DNA from: Bacteroidales bacterium
Lineage (GTDB): Bacteria; Bacteroidota; Bacteroidia; Bacteroidales; GWF2-38-335
Direction: 5' to 3'
Assembly: GCA_016936815.1 (NCBI GenBank)
Contig: JAFGXD010000001.1
Coordinates: forward strand, 1 to 52,627
Length of the DNA stretch: 52,627 nt
Shown here in pieces: positions 17,112 to 27,014 of the stretch (the stretch's first letter is position 1; the number at the start of each line of letters is the position of its first letter). The notes beneath the pieces were generated by a model that was given only the letters and a program-made list of their open reading frames with translations, had not been told where the DNA came from and did no database searches. The position numbers and the translations under genes are program-made.

Positions 17112-18362
17112 TTGAATATAGAACTCTTTATAGCAAAAAGAATAATTAAAGGCTCAACCGGAACCTCAAATATCTCGGGACCAATTGTTAAAATTGCCAT
17201 AGCTGCTATTGCGATAGGACTTGCCGTAATGATTGTTTCCGTTGCAATTGTAACAGGCTTTAAACAAGAAATTCAAAATAAAGTTGTGGGATTTGGTTCG
17301 CATATTCAAATAATGTCAAGCAATTCAAGATATTCCTACGAAACTGCGCCAATTGATAGAAATCAACCATTTGTTAATACTATAACCTCTGTTGATGGCG
17401 TAAAACACATTCAGCAATTTGCCACAAAAGCCGGTATCATAAAAGCCGGCGACGAAACTCAAGGCATTGTACTTAAAGGCGTGGCCGAAGATTTTAACTG
17501 GGATTTCTTTTCAAAACATTTAGAGCAGGGAAATATTCTCGTAATAATTGAAAAAGAAAGAACCAATAAAGTGCTTATTTCCTCCTATATTTCAAACTTA
17601 ATGAAACTGGAAATTAATTCTGAATTTGAAGCATTTTTTATTGATGAAGATAACAAACTTCGCCCACGAAAACTTACCGTGGGAGGAATCTATAATTCGG
17701 GGCTTGAAGAATTCGATAAGCAATTTGTAATAATTGACATTAAACACGTGCAAAAAATTAACTACTGGAACTCAAATCAGGTTTCGGGTTTTGAAATTGC
17801 AATTGACGACTTTAAGAGAATTGATGAAGTAAAATCTAATATAGAAAAACACCTGGGCCTTGCAATTACCGAAGACGGAACCGCTCTTACAGTACAATCT
17901 ATTAAGGAGCGCTATCCGCAGGAATTCGATTGGCTCGAATTGCAAGACATTAATGTTTGGGTTATTATCATTATTATGGTCATTGTTGCTGCAATTAACA
18001 TGGTTTCGAGTCTGCTTATTCTAATTCTCGAAAGAACACAGCTTATTGGAATACTTAAAGCTCTGGGAAGTCCTAATTGGAGTATCAGAAAAGTTTTCCT
18101 CTACAATGCAGCATATCTGGTTGCCAAAGGATTATTCTGGGGAAACCTCTTCGGAATAGGCCTTTGCCTTATTCAATATTATTTTCACCTAATCCCCCTC
18201 GACCCCTCAACTTACTACATTAATACCGTTCCCGTTAATCTCAATTTAGTTCATATCCTTCTATTAAATCTTGGCTCCTTTTCAATTATTGTTTTCCTGC
18301 TTATGGTTCCTTCAATGATTATTTCACGTATATCCCCAATTAAAGCCATTCAGTTTAACTAA
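17112..18362 (+). CDS. ABC transporter permease of the LolC/LolE-FtsX type
   Basis: The family begins 'MN.E.FIA.RI', which here is TTG-AAT-ATA-GAA (start at 17112). The open frame continues upstream to another TTG at 17061, but no ATG exists before the first membrane helix, so the TTG at 17112 was chosen (416 aa). TM1 is about residues 30-54 (AIAAIAIGLAVMIVSVAIVT). A large periplasmic domain follows, then three helices at about 281-306, 331-357 and 378-404, with 'RTQLIGILKALGSPNWSIRK'. This is the FtsX-fold permease of lipoprotein-releasing or MacB-type exporters. The ATPase is not adjacent; the usual Bacteroidota arrangement places it elsewhere. It is 62 bp downstream of the SpoIIE gene and may be cotranscribed. 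Confidence 0.88.
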   Translation: MNIELFIAKRIIKGSTGTSNISGPIVKIAIAAIAIGLAVMIVSVAIVTGFKQEIQNKVVGFGSHIQIMSSNSRYSYETAPIDRNQPFVNTITSVDGVKHIQQFATKAGIIKAGDETQGIVLKGVAEDFNWDFFSKHLEQGNILVIIEKERTNKVLISSYISNLMKLEINSEFEAFFIDEDNKLRPRKLTVGGIYNSGLEEFDKQFVIIDIKHVQKINYWNSNQVSGFEIAIDDFKRIDEVKSNIEKHLGLAITEDGTALTVQSIKERYPQEFDWLELQDINVWVIIIIMVIVAAINMVSSLLILILERTQLIGILKALGSPNWSIRKVFLYNAAYLVAKGLFWGNLFGIGLCLIQYYFHLIPLDPSTYYINTVPVNLNLVHILLLNLGSFSIIVFLLMVPSMIISRISPIKAIQFN

Positions 18363-18374
18363 TTAATTGCTTAC

Positions 18375-19433
18375 ATGAATATTACCAAACCTCATTTGTT
18401 TATTAATAAGCAAATAGTTTCCGAAAATATTACAAGAATGAAAAACCTCGCACTTAATGCAGGGGTCTCATTCCGCCCACATTTTAAAACACATAGAAAT
18501 ACTCAAATAGCTGAAATTTTTAAACAACATGGCATTACAAAAATTACAGTTTCTTCACTAACCATGGCAGAAACTTTTGCCAATGCAGGATTTAAAGATA
18601 TTACAATAGCATTTCCTTTTAATATTCTTGAAATTGAAAAACTCAAAACCACTCAGCAAATTTCAAAAATAAACCTTCTGGTAGAAAGCCTCTTCACACT
18701 TCAATTTCTTAGTAAATACCTTGAAAAGAAAACCGACATTTTCATTAAAATCGATTCAGGTTATCACAGAACAGGCATTAATCCTAATAATATTTCTGAA
18801 ATTGAAAAGCTTGTTGAAATATGCATCCAATCGCAAACACTCAATTTTATTGGCTTTCTAATGCATGCCGGACATACATACAAAGCTAAATCTAAGCAAG
18901 AAATTCTTGAAATTCACAAACATTCAGAATTAATAGCCGGAAATTTAAAAACCAAGTTTCCTGAAGCAATAGTTTCAATAGGAGATACCCCATCATGCAG
19001 CATTGCAAAAAGTTTTAACAATATAGATGAAATACGACCCGGAAATTTTGTCTATTACGATATTATGCAATTGCAATTGGGATCCTGTAAGTTCGAAAAT
19101 ATTGCAGCAATTGTTGCCTGTCCCGTTGTTGCTATTCATCAACATCGTAACGAAATTGTAATTTACGGAGGTGGGGTTCATCTTTCAAAAGAACAATTAA
19201 CAATTAACAATAAACCCTATTTTGGCGCAGTTTGCCTATATAATGAAGAAAACCGGAAATTTCAAATTCTGGAACATTCATTCCTTACTTCCCTCTCTCA
19301 GGAGCATGGAATTGTTAAAATGCATTCACAATTTATTGAAAAAATAAACCCCGGAGATATTATTGGAATAGCCCCTGTACATATCTGCATGATTCCATTA
19401 ATTGAAAACAGTAGCGATTTTACTATTCAATAA
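18375..19433 (+). CDS. D-threonine aldolase / D-serine dehydratase-like PLP enzyme
   Basis: The 352-aa product has an alanine-racemase-like (fold type III) barrel and a D-serine dehydratase-like C-terminal domain. The PLP lysine is K38 in 'FRPHFKTHRN'. 'GFLMHAGHTY', 'GDTPSCS', 'EIRPGNFVYYDIMQ' and 'SLSQEHGIV' are family landmarks. H336 and C338 in 'APVHICMIP' correspond to the metal-binding His/Cys of this family. Family members cleave D-threonine or dehydrate D-serine; which applies cannot be decided from sequence. The ATG lies 12 bp after the permease stop, suggesting cotranscription. Confidence 0.87.
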   Translation: MNITKPHLFINKQIVSENITRMKNLALNAGVSFRPHFKTHRNTQIAEIFKQHGITKITVSSLTMAETFANAGFKDITIAFPFNILEIEKLKTTQQISKINLLVESLFTLQFLSKYLEKKTDIFIKIDSGYHRTGINPNNISEIEKLVEICIQSQTLNFIGFLMHAGHTYKAKSKQEILEIHKHSELIAGNLKTKFPEAIVSIGDTPSCSIAKSFNNIDEIRPGNFVYYDIMQLQLGSCKFENIAAIVACPVVAIHQHRNEIVIYGGGVHLSKEQLTINNKPYFGAVCLYNEENRKFQILEHSFLTSLSQEHGIVKMHSQFIEKINPGDIIGIAPVHICMIPLIENSSDFTIQ

Positions 19434-19494
19434 TCTTATTCTGTATTAGCAAGATACGATTAACAACGTGTTTTCTAAATCGGCTGAAAAAAAA

Positions 19495-19794
19495 TTAAAA
19501 ATTATTGCACTGTCCCAAACAATCAATTATTTTACTTAAACTTTCGTGCTTCAAGGAATAATAAGTGTTTTTTCCTTCCCTCTTCGATTGTAAAACACCC
19601 TTATCTTTTAATATTCCCAAATGATGTGAGGTAGTAGATTGCTCAATTTTAAGCCTTGCATGAATTTCAGAAACTGTTAAACTATTTCCGTCTTCCAGAA
19701 AACTTAATATAGCAATTCGCATAGGATGGGCAATTGCCTTAAGCATATTGGCTGCTCCTTCCAATTTTTCGATATCAAGGTCTTTTATTCCCAT
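19495..19794 (-). CDS. ArsR/SmtB-family transcriptional regulator
   Basis: The 99-aa winged-helix protein has 'LKAIAHPMRIAILSFLED' at residues 18-35, a recognition helix (VSEIHARLKIEQSTTSHHLG, 41-60) and a beta wing (SKREGKNTYYSLK, 70-82), all typical of ArsR. The ELCVCDL-type metal site is absent. The C-terminus CLGQC has two cysteines that could respond to redox or metal, which is only a possibility. No transport or resistance gene is adjacent, so the target is unknown. It has a well-formed promoter at 19830-19860. Confidence 0.92.
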   Translation of the reverse strand: MGIKDLDIEKLEGAANMLKAIAHPMRIAILSFLEDGNSLTVSEIHARLKIEQSTTSHHLGILKDKGVLQSKREGKNTYYSLKHESLSKIIDCLGQCNNF

Positions 19795-19829
19795 AATCCA
19801 TCAAATTAATATATGTTAATAATTCAATG

Positions 19830-19860
19830 CAAAGTTATTGTAGTTTTACTTTTTTGCAAA
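19830..19860 (-). promoter_or_regulatory. Promoter of the ArsR-family gene
   Basis: On the minus strand TTTG (19857-19860), 19 bp, then TAACTTTG (19830-19837), an exact match to the Bacteroidota promoter TTTG-N19-TAnnTTTG, 35 bp before the ATG. Confidence 0.7.
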
Positions 19861-19889
19861 TGATTTTCAACATATTATCGATTTTGTGA

Positions 19890-21566
19890 TTATTGCTTTA
19901 TTATTTTTTCTTTCAAATTTTTTTGGTTGTTTCTTATTTCAAGAAAATATATACCCGGAACAATTCCGGTGAGATTAATTTTTGTAATTCCTAATTGGCT
20001 TTTTCCTTCCATAAAAATAATCCCATAAAGGCTACTTAAGCTATACGTAAACTCATTAGGTTCTTCTATTTCAACCACCAAAAAATCTTTAACAGGATTA
20101 GGAAAAACTTTAAATTCCTTGTTTATTTCTTCAAGTCCAACACACCAATCTACTGTAATTATTATAGTATCCGAATTACTACAAGAATACTCGTTCTCAA
20201 CTTCTACCCAATACATAAAAATACCGGTTCCTGTTGAATCACCAATTATCTCAATACAATCCGAATTTTGACCGTTTATCCAATTATACGATTCATAAGA
20301 TCCTGCACATAATTCTAAACTATTGTAATAACAAATTAAGGTGTCGTTTCCCAAAAATGGCGCAGGTGTTGGATTTACTTCCAGAACCAACGATAAAATA
20401 CTGTCGCAACCTAAAGAATTTGTGTATATAACCTCGTAAATTCCTGCAGTACTGTAATACTCACCATTCCAGTTGTAAGTTTCGCCATTACAAATTAATG
20501 CATTTGTATTTTGTGTAAATACCGGATTTACTGTTAAATTTAGAGTATATACCGAATCGCAACCATAACTGTCGGTAAAAGAATTTTCGTAAAAACCTGA
20601 CTCAAAATACTCCAACGATTGCCACATTATTGTTTCTCCATTACAAATAGATATTTCCTCATGATTATTATATGCTGCATTTACTGTTAAATCTAGCTGT
20701 CTAATACTATCACATCCAAATACCGAACTAAGCAGAACTTGATAATTGCCCGAAGAATTATACCAATTTCCTTCCCACAAAATACTATCGCCATTACATA
20801 TATCCTGACTTTCGTAAACATAAATTTTTGGGTGGACTCCAATAAAAAATGTCATTGTACTATCGCACAAACATTCCGATAAATAATTTACCTCAATTGT
20901 ATCGGAAATTGAAACATAAAAATTCTCCACAGGATGTATAATCAATACAGAATCTCCTTCGCAAATATCAATATGCTCACTTAGGCTATAAATTGGTAAC
21001 CCAACTATATAAACTGTATCATAATTAACACATCCATGATGGTCTGTTCCCTCCAAAATGTATAAATCAGTTGTTTCCGAAATAGAGCTTATTTCAAGAT
21101 TTGGTAAATTAGAAAACAAGCTTTCGTTTTTATACCAATTATAAGTCTCCCCTCCATCTGCTGAAAAAGAAACCTCTTGTGATGGACAAGAATAAAAATA
21201 ATTAGGCTCCATTACCACACAGGAACTCAGATTATAATTGCTAACATCTATTGTAATATCAGGTAAATTATAAAAGGAAAGTATCGATTCTTTTGAAGAT
21301 GGACCAAAACCATCGTCAACTATCAATTTAACAGCAGCAACAGAAGTTCCAACAGGCACAAACCACGAGAAAACCGAATCGGTTCCATAAAGCACATCAT
21401 CTATGTACCATTGCCTACTAAGTATCTGATTTGGCCCAAAGGAAATATCGGAAAAACTAATATTGCTTCCGGCACATAGCGGATTATCTACCGAAAAATT
21501 GGCAATAAGCTGTGATTTAACATTTATGCCAAAACAAAAAATAATAATTAATAGCAAATATTTCAT
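19890..21566 (-). CDS. Secreted repeat protein with T9SS sorting domain
   Basis: The 558-aa product has a signal peptide (MKYLLLIIIFCFGINVKSQ). A PKD/Ig-like N-terminal region is followed by three or four repeats of about 55 residues built on 'ICNGETxxW......Y...G.Y......S.GCDSIxxLxLTVN' (about 245-420). A last Ig-like unit (FLGNDTLICYY...) precedes the end 'VFPNPVKDFLVVEIEE' ... 'GIYFLEIRNNQ', a T9SS type A sorting domain. It is exported and probably surface-displayed; its ligand is unknown. It starts 3 bp after the stop of the DUF5686 gene, so it is the last gene of the rluB-like/DUF5686 operon. Confidence 0.88.
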   Translation of the reverse strand: MKYLLLIIIFCFGINVKSQLIANFSVDNPLCAGSNISFSDISFGPNQILSRQWYIDDVLYGTDSVFSWFVPVGTSVAAVKLIVDDGFGPSSKESILSFYNLPDITIDVSNYNLSSCVVMEPNYFYSCPSQEVSFSADGGETYNWYKNESLFSNLPNLEISSISETTDLYILEGTDHHGCVNYDTVYIVGLPIYSLSEHIDICEGDSVLIIHPVENFYVSISDTIEVNYLSECLCDSTMTFFIGVHPKIYVYESQDICNGDSILWEGNWYNSSGNYQVLLSSVFGCDSIRQLDLTVNAAYNNHEEISICNGETIMWQSLEYFESGFYENSFTDSYGCDSVYTLNLTVNPVFTQNTNALICNGETYNWNGEYYSTAGIYEVIYTNSLGCDSILSLVLEVNPTPAPFLGNDTLICYYNSLELCAGSYESYNWINGQNSDCIEIIGDSTGTGIFMYWVEVENEYSCSNSDTIIITVDWCVGLEEINKEFKVFPNPVKDFLVVEIEEPNEFTYSLSSLYGIIFMEGKSQLGITKINLTGIVPGIYFLEIRNNQKNLKEKIIKQ

Positions 21567-21569
21567 TTT

Positions 21570-24017
21570 CTAAAAAATATAACCAAAAGTTAGTCTGTAA
21601 GCAAAATTGTTCTTTGGTGCCATAAATTCATAAGGACCATAGCGGTAATAAACACCAACTCCATAGCCAACATTATTAAATTTTATTAAATTTGAAATAA
21701 TTAATCCCGATTCGTAATATCCCTTTTCCATAGTTGAAAATGAATAGTTTTGATGGTATTCCGCAAATCGGGTTTCTGCAATTCCGGAGTTCTGAGCTAT
21801 TGAAAAACTTGGTGCGAACTTGCCTATTTTAAACAATTTTCCAAAGTCGTATTTTAGAAATAAGTATGCAAAACGGTCGGAAAGAAATTCATTCATGCGC
21901 ATTGTTGCAAAACTGTTATCAACATCAACCGGAAAATCGCCCGAATAGCTTCCTTTGCCAACAAAAGCAAGAGATCTGGGAGCGGGTTTATCGAGAAGAC
22001 CTCCCTCAATCTGCATCATTAGTTTTCCTTTGTCTTTTAGAATAATACGTTTGTAAATTTTTGCAACAATTCTCGAATATCCCCAATTTAGTCCGTAGGA
22101 ATAGCTTAAGCGAAAAATCGGATAATTAGAGCCAAGAGAGTAATTTCCGGAAGGCATCTGCATAAATTTTTCTTTATATGCATATTTTACTTGAAGTCCC
22201 ACCTCCTCGAAAAAGAAATTGCCGGTTTCATTGCTTACATCAGATTGGGGATTAATATATTCATAATCTCCGAAGGTAGAAACATTAGTTTGTCTGTAAA
22301 AAACATTTGTTCTAAGGTATCTAAGGCTTCTAAAATTTACGGATGCTTCGTAGGCTTCCAAATATTCCATTTGTTCAATATATAAACCTCTGTAGCTTTC
22401 GGTATTTAACATGTCTTTGTCTTCAAAATAGCTCCATCCGGCGGTTTCACGAATAGAGTTATTATAATCGAATTTTAATTGCAGCTCTTTTTTCTTTATT
22501 AAATTTACCACTAGACCACCGCCATATTTCCATTTTTTATCTTTAAAACCATACATTCCGTGTCCGTAAAGCGAAAATACTGATGAAACCTTTCTGTTTG
22601 TTTCCAGACCTAAACCAAGTTTAAGACCTTCAAATCTATTGAAGCCAAATGTTTTATATAAATCTATATTAATAAATTTAACAGGGACTTTTCCCAACAT
22701 AAGAGCTTCAATAATTTTAAAATTCTTATCGAAATTGTATTTTTCTCCTATTGAATCTATTACTCGGTAAGTGTTAATATCTTGAATAGTAAGAGAATCG
22801 AGACGATATTTAGCCCAGTAAGTTGAATCGCGATAATAAGCATCCTCCTCCATTTTGTATTCAATAATAGAAAAATCTCTCTTGTTTAATTCCGGATTTA
22901 GCTGAATATTAGTAAAATATGTTTTCCCAATACCTAATAAAGAGAGTTCGCCTTTGGGTATTTCAACATTTAAAGTATTAAAAGTAAAATCGGTATTAAG
23001 CTGAACAGGGAACCATTGTTTATCGTTAATTAGTTCGTAGCGTTGCTGAATTTTCATATTCAAACCCTTAACAGGTTCATTTGGCTCTGCTTTAACATTT
23101 TGAATTGCATAACCTCTGGAATTGATATGCAAAAATCCTTTCAAACTATCAAAAAACTTTCCTTTTCTTGGTCGGAATGAAATTACAAATACTGTGTCGT
23201 TTTGTGGAGTAAAGATTGTGTCTTCAAGAAGAAAAAAATACTTCGAAGTACTTCCTTTGCTAATAGGATTAAGGTATACACGGTCGGAGAGAAAAAACAT
23301 GTCAGAATAAAAGGAAAAGGATTGAAATTGCGTTGCATTAAATGCAAAAAATGGTTGCTTAAAACCGGCAGAACGTGTTGCTAAAACCTTTTCATTGTTT
23401 TTGTCGGGATGAATAAACTCTCTTTCAGTAACAGTTTCGGAGATAAACATATGTTGTTTTTCCAAAAAATCACGCATCTCATAATATCCGGAATCAATTT
23501 TGGTTGTATCGAATCCGGGCTGTTCCATTTCCTCAATAATATGAAAAAGGCTGTCTATTTGAAAAGTAAATATAAGCTTTGTGTATGATTGATAAGAAAA
23601 GGAGCCCATTTTTTCGGGATTGTTTTTATCGCGGTTTTCTACGGCCAAATTTATTATTCTATGTGCCGGATTAACACCCGGAAATACCTCAACAGTATTT
23701 ATCTTCTCAACAATTGAAGGCATTTTTATTACAATAAAATCTTTGTTGGAAAAATCTTGTTTGCTTAAAAAGACGGGATTATATCCTAAATAGCTTAAAG
23801 AAAGAAATTCCACCTTTTCATTAAGCGGAATAACAAAACCACCATTAATATTTGTTGCAACTCCATTTTTTTGTGAATTGTAAATAATATTAACAAAAGC
23901 GAGTCCTTCACCAGAAACAGAATCTATAACCCTGCCCTTTATTTCTTTTTGAGAGAATGAATTTATTGCACTAAATAAGAAAAGAGAATAGATTAATATT
24001 TTATCGAATCTTCTCAA
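21570..24017 (-). CDS. Carboxypeptidase-regulatory-like / DUF5686 outer-membrane protein
   Basis: The 815-aa product begins at a TTG, since no ATG lies before the signal peptide (RRFDKILIYSLFLFSAINSF). Residues of about 22-105 are a CarboxypepD_reg-like beta-sandwich (EIKGRVIDSVSGEGLAFVNI; ...VATNINGGF). The rest matches DUF5686: 'NPAHRIINLAVENRDKNNPE', 'SFSYQSYTKLIF', and a beta-barrel C-terminus ending in 'FAYRLTFGYIF', with a terminal Phe. Such proteins sit in the outer membrane; their function is not established. The start lies 11 bp after the rluB-like stop codon and its stop lies 3 bp before the next gene. Confidence 0.9.
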   Translation of the reverse strand: MRRFDKILIYSLFLFSAINSFSQKEIKGRVIDSVSGEGLAFVNIIYNSQKNGVATNINGGFVIPLNEKVEFLSLSYLGYNPVFLSKQDFSNKDFIVIKMPSIVEKINTVEVFPGVNPAHRIINLAVENRDKNNPEKMGSFSYQSYTKLIFTFQIDSLFHIIEEMEQPGFDTTKIDSGYYEMRDFLEKQHMFISETVTEREFIHPDKNNEKVLATRSAGFKQPFFAFNATQFQSFSFYSDMFFLSDRVYLNPISKGSTSKYFFLLEDTIFTPQNDTVFVISFRPRKGKFFDSLKGFLHINSRGYAIQNVKAEPNEPVKGLNMKIQQRYELINDKQWFPVQLNTDFTFNTLNVEIPKGELSLLGIGKTYFTNIQLNPELNKRDFSIIEYKMEEDAYYRDSTYWAKYRLDSLTIQDINTYRVIDSIGEKYNFDKNFKIIEALMLGKVPVKFINIDLYKTFGFNRFEGLKLGLGLETNRKVSSVFSLYGHGMYGFKDKKWKYGGGLVVNLIKKKELQLKFDYNNSIRETAGWSYFEDKDMLNTESYRGLYIEQMEYLEAYEASVNFRSLRYLRTNVFYRQTNVSTFGDYEYINPQSDVSNETGNFFFEEVGLQVKYAYKEKFMQMPSGNYSLGSNYPIFRLSYSYGLNWGYSRIVAKIYKRIILKDKGKLMMQIEGGLLDKPAPRSLAFVGKGSYSGDFPVDVDNSFATMRMNEFLSDRFAYLFLKYDFGKLFKIGKFAPSFSIAQNSGIAETRFAEYHQNYSFSTMEKGYYESGLIISNLIKFNNVGYGVGVYYRYGPYEFMAPKNNFAYRLTFGYIF

Positions 24018-24028
24018 TTTACAAAAGC

Positions 24029-24919
24029 TTATTCATACATACCCGTTTTTAATCTTGCAACTTCCTGATCGGATAAAAAACGCCATTTTCCGCGAGGCAG
24101 GTTCTTTTTGGTAAGACCGGCAAAATATACCCTGTCAAGTTTTTCAACTGAATAGCCCAAAGCCTCAAAAAGTCGTCTTACAACCCTGTTTTTACCCGAA
24201 TGTAATTCAACTCCAATTTGTTTTTTATCGTTTTCTTCAACATATTCAACTGCATCTACCTTCATGGGGCCGTCTTCTAGTTGTATGCCAACCATTAATT
24301 TTTCTAAATCAACTTTTGTTGCATTTTTGTTTAAAAATACGTGGTATATTTTCTTTTTATTGTGTGAAGGATGAGTAAGTTTTTTTGCCAAATCTCCATC
24401 GTTTGTAAGAAGAAGCACGCCTGTTGTAGAACGGTCTAATCTTCCCGCCGGATAAATCCTTTCATTACAAGCATTTTTAACCAATTCCATTACGGTCTTT
24501 CTTTCCTGTGGATCGTCGGTTGAGGTAATAAAATCTTTTGGTTTATTTAGCAGTATGTAAACCTTTTTTTCCGATGAAATTTTTTCGTTATGAAACTTAA
24601 CATTATCACCAGGCATTACCCTTACTCCCAGTTCATTAATTATTTTTCCATTTATTGTTACAACACCCGCTTTTATGTACGTATCGGCTTCCCTACGACT
24701 ACAAATACCGGCATCTGCAATAAATTTGTTTAGTCTTACGCCCAGCTTATCGCTTGCCACAGCCGGACGAGGTTTCCTTTTCATCGACTCGAAATCAGGT
24801 TTTTCAACGGTTTTTCTCTTAGGTCTATAGCTTGTTTTTTCGTTATTGCTATTTGTTTTTTTAGCAGGTTCATTGGCCTTCCTGTTTACCCTTTTGCCTG
24901 ATCTACCTTTATGTTCCAT
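24029..24919 (-). CDS. rRNA pseudouridine synthase, RluB/RsuA type
   Basis: The 296-aa enzyme isomerises a uridine in rRNA. Residues 1-58 are a basic, low-complexity extension. An S4 RNA-binding domain follows (about 60-105, 'GVRLNKFIADAGICSRREAD'). The catalytic Asp is D162 in 'YPAGRLDRSTTGVLLLTNDG', and 'SGKNRVVRRLFEALGYSVEK' is the second signature of the RsuA/RluB/E/F group. RluB (U2605 of 23S rRNA) is the likeliest in Bacteroidota, but RluB and RluF types are not separable by eye. It is the first gene of a three-gene run. Confidence 0.93.
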   Translation of the reverse strand: MEHKGRSGKRVNRKANEPAKKTNSNNEKTSYRPKRKTVEKPDFESMKRKPRPAVASDKLGVRLNKFIADAGICSRREADTYIKAGVVTINGKIINELGVRVMPGDNVKFHNEKISSEKKVYILLNKPKDFITSTDDPQERKTVMELVKNACNERIYPAGRLDRSTTGVLLLTNDGDLAKKLTHPSHNKKKIYHVFLNKNATKVDLEKLMVGIQLEDGPMKVDAVEYVEENDKKQIGVELHSGKNRVVRRLFEALGYSVEKLDRVYFAGLTKKNLPRGKWRFLSDQEVARLKTGMYE

Positions 24920-24938
24920 ATAATTGTTTTAATTATTA

Positions 24939-24946
24939 CAAATGTA
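24939..24946 (-). promoter_or_regulatory. Putative -7 box TACATTTG upstream of the rluB-like gene
   Basis: TACATTTG on the minus strand fits TAnnTTTG, 20 bp before the ATG. No TTTG was found at the expected -33 distance. Confidence 0.45.
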
Positions 24947-25032
24947 GTAATTTTGTTTATGGAATTTTAGTGCAGACCAAAACTTTTCTAATTATTGAAA
25001 ATCTAAGAGAAAGGGAAGAAATTCACAAAGTA

Positions 25033-26700
25033 CTAAAAAAGTCCTACAATATTTCCGTCCTTATCTATATCAATAAATTCTGCTGAAGGAACAGGAGGAA
25101 GTCCCGGCATTCTCATTATAGTTCCGGCAATTGGCACAACAAAACCGGCACCCGAAGAAATTTCAATTTCACGAATTTTTACAGTAAAATCTCTTGGTCT
25201 GCCTTTTTTATTTGGATCGTCGGAGAGTGACTTCTGAGTTTTTGCAATACAAACAGCCAGATGTTCCATTCCTAATTTCTTAATAAGGTCTAAATCTTGT
25301 TTTGCTTTTAATGAATATTCAACATTTTTTGCACCATAAACCTTGGTACAAATAGTGTTAATTTTTGTCTCCATATCCCAATCGAATTGATAAAGAGGTG
25401 CAAAGCATGAAGGACAAGATTTTGTTGCCTCTACAACTTTTTCGGCCAGTTCAATTGCACCTTCACCACCCTTTTCCCAACCTTCTACAAGAGCAGATTC
25501 AACACCTTGTTTTTCAATATGCTGACGAAGAATTTTAATTTCTTGATCGGTGTCGGTCATAAATCTATTTATTGCTACCACAGGTTTAAAACCAAACAGC
25601 CCCATGTTTTCTATATGTTTGTCAAGGTTTTCTAGTCCTTTAATTAAGGCCACAACATCTTCTTTTTCCAAATCTGCCAATTTTGCACCGCCATGATATT
25701 TCAATGCTCTAATAGTAGCAACAATAACAACTGCTCTCGGGCTTAATCCACCATATTGCGATTTTATATCGAAGAATTTTTCTGCACCAAGTTCCGAAGC
25801 AAAGCCTGCTTCTGTAACAACGTAATCGGAAAGCGACAAGCCCATTTTTGTAGCAATAAGAGTATTAGTACCCTGGGCAATGTTAGCAAAAGGACCTCCA
25901 TGAATAATTGCCGGATTTCCCTCAAGCGTCTGAACAAGATTTGGCTTAATGGCATCTTTAAGAAGAACAGTCATTGCACCTTCGGCTTTCAGGTCGCGGG
26001 CAAAAACCGGTTTGTCGTCGTAAGTCATTCCAATATAAATATTGCCCAGTCTTGCTTTTAAATCCTGCAAATCGTTAGCCATACAAAGAGTAGCCATAAC
26101 CTCCGAAGCAGCAGTAATGTTAAAGCCTGTTTCTCTGGGAACACCTTGAGCAGTACCACCAAGACCAATAACAATATCTCGTAAGGCTCGTTCGTTCATA
26201 TCCATAACCCTCTTCCATGTTACAGTACGAGGATCTATTCCTAAATTATTTTTTTTATTTTGAATATTATTGTCAATTAAAGCTGCAAGCAAATTATGGG
26301 CTTTTTCAACAGCCGATAAATCGCCGGTAAAATGCAGATTTATATCTTCCATAGGAATTACCTGTGAATAGCCACCACCCGCAGCACCACCCTTAATTCC
26401 AAAAACAGGACCAAGAGAAGGCTCTCTAAGCACCACGGTGGCTTTTTTGCCAATTTTATTAAGACCTTGGGTAAGACCAATTGAAGTAGTAGTTTTTCCT
26501 TCACCTGCCGGAGTTGGAGTAATTGCAGTTACAAGAATAAGTTTGCTTTTCTTTATTTTTTTCTCATCAATTAACGATAAAGGGAGTTTGGCCTTATATT
26601 TTCCGTAAAGTTCCAAATCGTCTTCACTTATCTCAAGAATTTTTGCAATTTCCTGAATGGGCTTAATATTTGCAGCCCTTGCAATATCAATATCTTTCAT
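25033..26700 (-). CDS. fhs: Formate--tetrahydrofolate ligase
   Basis: The 555-aa ATP-dependent enzyme joins formate to THF to give 10-formyl-THF. The P-loop is TPTPAGEGKTTTSIG (about residues 61-75). 'LREPSLGPVFGIKGGAAGGG', 'DINLHFTGDLSAVEKAHNL', 'TGFNITAASEVMATLC' and 'IIHGGPFANIAQGTNT' are Fhs signatures. Length is normal, and no truncation is seen. It has a well-formed promoter and a gap of 113 bp to the next operon. It marks the left edge of the accessory region. Confidence 0.97.
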   Translation of the reverse strand: MKDIDIARAANIKPIQEIAKILEISEDDLELYGKYKAKLPLSLIDEKKIKKSKLILVTAITPTPAGEGKTTTSIGLTQGLNKIGKKATVVLREPSLGPVFGIKGGAAGGGYSQVIPMEDINLHFTGDLSAVEKAHNLLAALIDNNIQNKKNNLGIDPRTVTWKRVMDMNERALRDIVIGLGGTAQGVPRETGFNITAASEVMATLCMANDLQDLKARLGNIYIGMTYDDKPVFARDLKAEGAMTVLLKDAIKPNLVQTLEGNPAIIHGGPFANIAQGTNTLIATKMGLSLSDYVVTEAGFASELGAEKFFDIKSQYGGLSPRAVVIVATIRALKYHGGAKLADLEKEDVVALIKGLENLDKHIENMGLFGFKPVVAINRFMTDTDQEIKILRQHIEKQGVESALVEGWEKGGEGAIELAEKVVEATKSCPSCFAPLYQFDWDMETKINTICTKVYGAKNVEYSLKAKQDLDLIKKLGMEHLAVCIAKTQKSLSDDPNKKGRPRDFTVKIREIEISSGAGFVVPIAGTIMRMPGLPPVPSAEFIDIDKDGNIVGLF

Positions 26701-26738
26701 AACCGTTTGTTTTTAAATTATTGTTTTAGTTTCGAAAA

Positions 26739-26769
26739 CAAAGATAATACATCGACAAGCTTATTCAAA
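26739..26769 (-). promoter_or_regulatory. Promoter of fhs
   Basis: On the minus strand TTTG (26766-26769), 19 bp, then TATCTTTG (26739-26746), an exact Bacteroidota consensus, 38 bp upstream of the fhs ATG. Confidence 0.75.
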
Positions 26770-27014
26770 ATGAATCTAAATAAAGTTTACTAGTTTTTCT
26801 AGGTTTTGTTTGAAGGAGCAAACTTAGTAATTCGAAAGGTTTGTTTTTAAAAATGTTAATTTTCACTCCACAAATTACGGTTTTATATTTAAACCTTCTT
26901 CTGACAACAATCTCAGGAGCAACAATTACTGCAACTTCAAACTATTATGTGCTTTATACTTGGTTTAATAATGGAAAAATCAATTTCCTTAAATATCATG
27001 TTACAATAGGTTAA
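26770..27014. other. Gap between fhs and the transposase remnant
   Basis: AT-rich DNA without a convincing ORF, promoter or terminal inverted repeat. Together with the fhs promoter zone it makes a gene-free stretch of about 310 bp. It may contain worn-out DNA from the left part of the insertion sequence, but no transposase text could be read in any frame. Confidence 0.4.
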